From an uncultured Acidobacteriia bacterium (GTDB lineage Bacteria; Acidobacteriota; Terriglobia; Bryobacterales; Bryobacteraceae): a stretch of DNA of 64,000 nucleotides. The stretch's first letter is position 1. Each line of letters begins with the position of its first letter. A model generated the notes under the pieces. The model was not told the origin of the DNA. It was given only the letters and a program-made list of their open reading frames with translations, and made no database searches. Shown here in pieces: positions 60,960-64,000 of this stretch. Both the position numbers and the translations under genes were made by a program. The stretch is from the NCBI GenBank assembly GCA_903925975.1, contig CAIYHG010000041.1, forward strand, positions 1 to 64,000, read 5' to 3'.

Positions 60960-61952
60960 ATGACACACGACGAGCCAACGGAAGGAGCTGTGGCCGCGGC
61001 CAAAGCCGTGCTTCCGGGGCTGCTCCGCCGGTTCGATCGCGACCCGGACGAAAGCCGGCGGCGCATCCGCCAGCTCTTGGAGCGGGACGTGGAGGCGTTC
61101 TATCGAGCGGCAATCGAGTCGCTCGGCGCCGCGGATGGATCCGCCGGAGAGCGCTACCTCGTTTCAACGCTCCTGCGGCATGACCTGCTCCTGCGCGCTC
61201 TGTGCGAGCCGACTTTGAGCGCACCCCAGGCCCATGCGGTCATCCGGATGGCAGCCGAGGTAAACCCTGGTTCCAGTTGCCTCCTTGCTCGGGGACTGTC
61301 TGATGAGAAACTTGCGGAGAATTTTGGGCCGCAAGCCCTCTTCCGCATGATCGATCTGCTCTCCTCCGCGTGCGGGACCGAGCGGATTCTGCCTTTTCTG
61401 CGCCTCCTAGTCCGCCACCCCGACCCGCACGTTCGATCAAAGGCGGTGCTGCTGGTAGGCCCGTACGAAGGCCCCGGTTGGCTCCAGGCGCGGTTATCGG
61501 AACCCGATGCTCGGGTTCGCGCCAGCGCCACGGAGGCGCTGGGAGCGCTGCGGGGGCCGGCAGTCGAGGCGCTGCTGCTCGCTGCTGCCGGTGATGACAA
61601 CAACCGGGTAGCTGCAACTGCGCTGGTCGAGCTTTACCGGCATGGTTACGCCGATTCGGCGGAGGCCCTGGTCCGAATGGCAAATCACGCATCACCGCGG
61701 TTCCAGGCATCCGCCGCATGGGCAATGGGGATGACCGGGGATCCGGAGTTCGTTCCCACGCTGGCGCATATGCTCGCCAACGCCGAACCCTCGGTCCGTA
61801 AGCCGGCATTTGCAGCACTAAAGCGCATTCGGAGTTCCCCGCCCACAGCGAACCCACAGCGTCTGCGTTTATCGGACCACGCCGAGCGTCGCAAAGCCCT
61901 GGCAGCGGAGCTACCCGACTGGCAGCGCATGCTGCTGCAGTCTCGCCGCTGA
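60960..61952 (+). CDS. HEAT-repeat protein
   Basis: DPHVRSKAVLLVGPYEG, DARVRASATEALGALRGPAVEALLLAA, SPRFQASAAWAMGMTGDPEFVPTLAHML, EPSVRKPAFAALKRI. Confidence 0.8.
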   Translation: MTHDEPTEGAVAAAKAVLPGLLRRFDRDPDESRRRIRQLLERDVEAFYRAAIESLGAADGSAGERYLVSTLLRHDLLLRALCEPTLSAPQAHAVIRMAAEVNPGSSCLLARGLSDEKLAENFGPQALFRMIDLLSSACGTERILPFLRLLVRHPDPHVRSKAVLLVGPYEGPGWLQARLSEPDARVRASATEALGALRGPAVEALLLAAAGDDNNRVAATALVELYRHGYADSAEALVRMANHASPRFQASAAWAMGMTGDPEFVPTLAHMLANAEPSVRKPAFAALKRIRSSPPTANPQRLRLSDHAERRKALAAELPDWQRMLLQSRR

Positions 61953-62000
61953 GATCCGGCCACGTACCCGGCGGCGCGGCGAGCCACCCTTCGGCCGAGG

Positions 62001-63449
62001 CTAATCTTGCCAGTCCAGCGCCAACCGGACCAGAGTCCGAACCGGCACGCCGGTAGGCCCCTTGGCCAGAAACGGCTTGCCGTCGTCAAGCCATGCCGTT
62101 CCGGCAATGTCTAGATGGACCCACGGGCTATCCTCGGCGAACTCCTTTAGAAACATCGCGGCCGTAATGGCGCCGCCCCAGCGCCCTCCCACGTTCGATA
62201 TATCGGCGAAGGCGCTCTTCAAATATTCCTTGTAATCGTCCTCGATCGGCATCGGCCACATGCGGTCACCGGCTGCCGCAGCGGCGCGAAGGACGCGCTC
62301 GCGCATGGCATCGTTGTTGGCGAAGAGCCCCACATTGAGGTGTCCCAGAGCCACTACGACGGCGCCGGTCAGCGTGGCGGCGTCCACCAGATGCGTGCAC
62401 CCGAGTTTCCGCGCGTAGGTGAGCGCGTCGGCCAGGATCAGCCGGCCCTCGGCGTCGGTATTGATCACTTCGACGGTCTTGCCTGACATCGCCTTGACGA
62501 TATCGCCCGGGCGTTGCGCCCTGCTTCCCGGCATGTTCTCCACGCAAGGGATCAACGCCGTGACGCGCACGGCGGGCTTCAGTTGCGCGATGGCGCGCAT
62601 GGCCCCCAGTACGGCCGCCCCGCCGGCCATGTCGTATTTCATCTTCTCCATGCCATCGGCAGGCTTAATCGAGATGCCCCCGCTGTCAAAGGTGACCCCC
62701 TTCCCGACCAGGCCTAAATGGGCGCTGGATGCCGGCCTCGCGGTCTTGTACCCGATCACGATCAGGCAGGGCGGCTCGGCGCTGCCCTGCGCCACGCCCA
62801 GCAGGGCGCCCATCCCCAGTTGCTCCATGCGTGCGCGGTCGAGAACCTCATATTCCAGCCCGAACTCCGCGGCCAGGGCTTGGGCAGCCTCCGCCACCTT
62901 CGCCGGAGTCAGGTGGTTGGCGGGCTCATTCACCAGGGCCCGAGCATAATTCTGGCTTTCCGCCAAGATCCTCGCCCGGGCAATCGAGTCATCGAGGCTT
63001 GTCCCCACTGGGAACCCTGTCAGGCTCAACCCATCGAACGACTTCTTATCGTTCCCGGTTTTGTAACGGTCCGGCTCAAAATCGCCCAGGACGGCCCCCT
63101 CCACAACGGCTTCGGCAAAATCTGCACTAGCGTGTTCCGAACCGAGCGCCCAGCACGCAGTCTTCACCGAGCGCGCTTTGAGGAACCGGAGCGCCTCGCC
63201 GGCCAGTTTGCGGCACTCGGCCGGGCGAAACTCGACGGACTTCCCCGCCCCCGCCAACAGCACGCGCTTTGCGGCAATGCCCGGGACGTTGTGCAGAAGC
63301 AGTAGGTCGTGGGATTTTCCGACAAACTCACCCGATTCCAGAAGGTCCGGGGCTCCGAAGCGTTGCTCTTTCACGTCTTCAAAGACGGGCACTATCAGGG
63401 CGCCCGCATCCACTTGATCCAAGGGCTTGCGTTCTAGCGTAATCTGCAT
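62001..63449 (-). CDS. pepA: Leucyl aminopeptidase (M17)
   Basis: GKGVTFDSGGISIKPADGMEKMKYDMAGGAAV; NTDAEGRLILADALTYA. Confidence 0.96.
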   Translation of the reverse strand: MQITLERKPLDQVDAGALIVPVFEDVKEQRFGAPDLLESGEFVGKSHDLLLLHNVPGIAAKRVLLAGAGKSVEFRPAECRKLAGEALRFLKARSVKTACWALGSEHASADFAEAVVEGAVLGDFEPDRYKTGNDKKSFDGLSLTGFPVGTSLDDSIARARILAESQNYARALVNEPANHLTPAKVAEAAQALAAEFGLEYEVLDRARMEQLGMGALLGVAQGSAEPPCLIVIGYKTARPASSAHLGLVGKGVTFDSGGISIKPADGMEKMKYDMAGGAAVLGAMRAIAQLKPAVRVTALIPCVENMPGSRAQRPGDIVKAMSGKTVEVINTDAEGRLILADALTYARKLGCTHLVDAATLTGAVVVALGHLNVGLFANNDAMRERVLRAAAAAGDRMWPMPIEDDYKEYLKSAFADISNVGGRWGGAITAAMFLKEFAEDSPWVHLDIAGTAWLDDGKPFLAKGPTGVPVRTLVRLALDWQD

Positions 63450-63714
63450 GACCTAGTATCGTTCGGAAGCGGACCTGTTTCGCAATACTTCCAAAATCAG
63501 GAACCTTCCTCGCCGTTGAAGCATCAGGGACTACAGAGGGTCTGTGGAGCTGATAACGCTCATCTCATTGGTTAAAAAGACCGCGGCCCGAAACGTGCTA
63601 AACTCGTCCTGAGGTCGGAGGTGGCAGGCTACCAAAACCTGTAACGACGTGATCCTCGTGGACGTCCAATCGGTGAGTGATAGTTGAACCGGTTGGGGGA
63701 CTGGTGGATTAAAA

Positions 63715-64000
63715 ATGGCAGAGCTGGCTAAACCGAACAATCCGTCTCCGGTGGAGTCTCAGGACAATCTTTCCCGGCTTTTGGTTACCACGAATCTCGA
63801 AGAACCCTGGTTTAAGTCGTTGTACCAGAGCGTCAAGGAACTAATCAACCCGCCGAATCTGCCTCCGCTCGAACTCACCTCCAAACCCGTGGCCGTGGCG
63901 GAAAGCGCGGCGGAGATTCCCTGGTACCGTTCACTGGTCGGGAACGTCAGGGACGCGATCAATCCCCCCAAGCTGCCACCCCTGGTACTCACCTCAAAAC
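63715..64000 (+). CDS. N-terminus of a protein with a tandemly duplicated PW(F/Y)(K/R)SL...INPPxLPPLxLTSKPV motif, 3' truncated by the window edge
   Basis: MAELAKPNNPSPVESQDNLSRLLVTTNLEEPWFKSLYQSVKELINPPNLPPLELTSKPVAVAESAAEIPWYRSLVGNVRDAINPPKLPPLVLTSK; open to the window end, absent from the ORF track. Confidence 0.75.
   Translation, partial: MAELAKPNNPSPVESQDNLSRLLVTTNLEEPWFKSLYQSVKELINPPNLPPLELTSKPVAVAESAAEIPWYRSLVGNVRDAINPPKLPPLVLTSK

Overview
GC-rich bacterial chromosome segment. Gene content (VWFA-related proteins, CarboxypepD_reg-type TonB-dependent receptors, collagen-like protein) suggests Acidobacteriota, Bryobacter/Solibacter-like; this is inference, with no 16S in the window. About 40 protein genes: a truncated collagen-like protein; membrane glycosyltransferases; tRNA-Lys and tRNA-Leu; msrA, ribA and a LytS-type kinase; an exopolysaccharide CpsD/Wzz/Wza cluster facing a PDZ-like/7TM histidine kinase and a sigma-54 regulator; two runs of outer-membrane receptors (21.5-27.3 kb; tandem paralogs 39.1-44.8 kb); an M16 peptidase, MetY, IMPase, Hfq, a VWA protein, fused MoaD-MoaE, ribosomal protein S1, an HU-like protein and HIT; a two-component/RND efflux operon; an intact IS4-type insertion sequence; 5'-nucleotidase, cyclophilin, aconitase, a HEAT-repeat protein and PepA; and the start of a gene with a duplicated 'PW(F/Y)xSL...INPPxLPPLxLTSKPV' motif. 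The most unusual signal is non-coding. (i) A dispersed family of multi-arm palindromic elements (about 30.1, 33.8, 53.7 and 53.8/55.3 kb) has short-loop hairpins inside an outer GTGGGGC/GCCCCAC stem; one copy is split by the IS, with a perfect 12-bp target duplication that is itself a hairpin. (ii) A second REP-like family (core GCGGCTCGGAA...TTCCGAGCCGC) occurs at 24.0 and 31.6 kb, one copy inside the N-terminal coding region of a receptor. All product calls are by eye from translated motifs; no database search was run.
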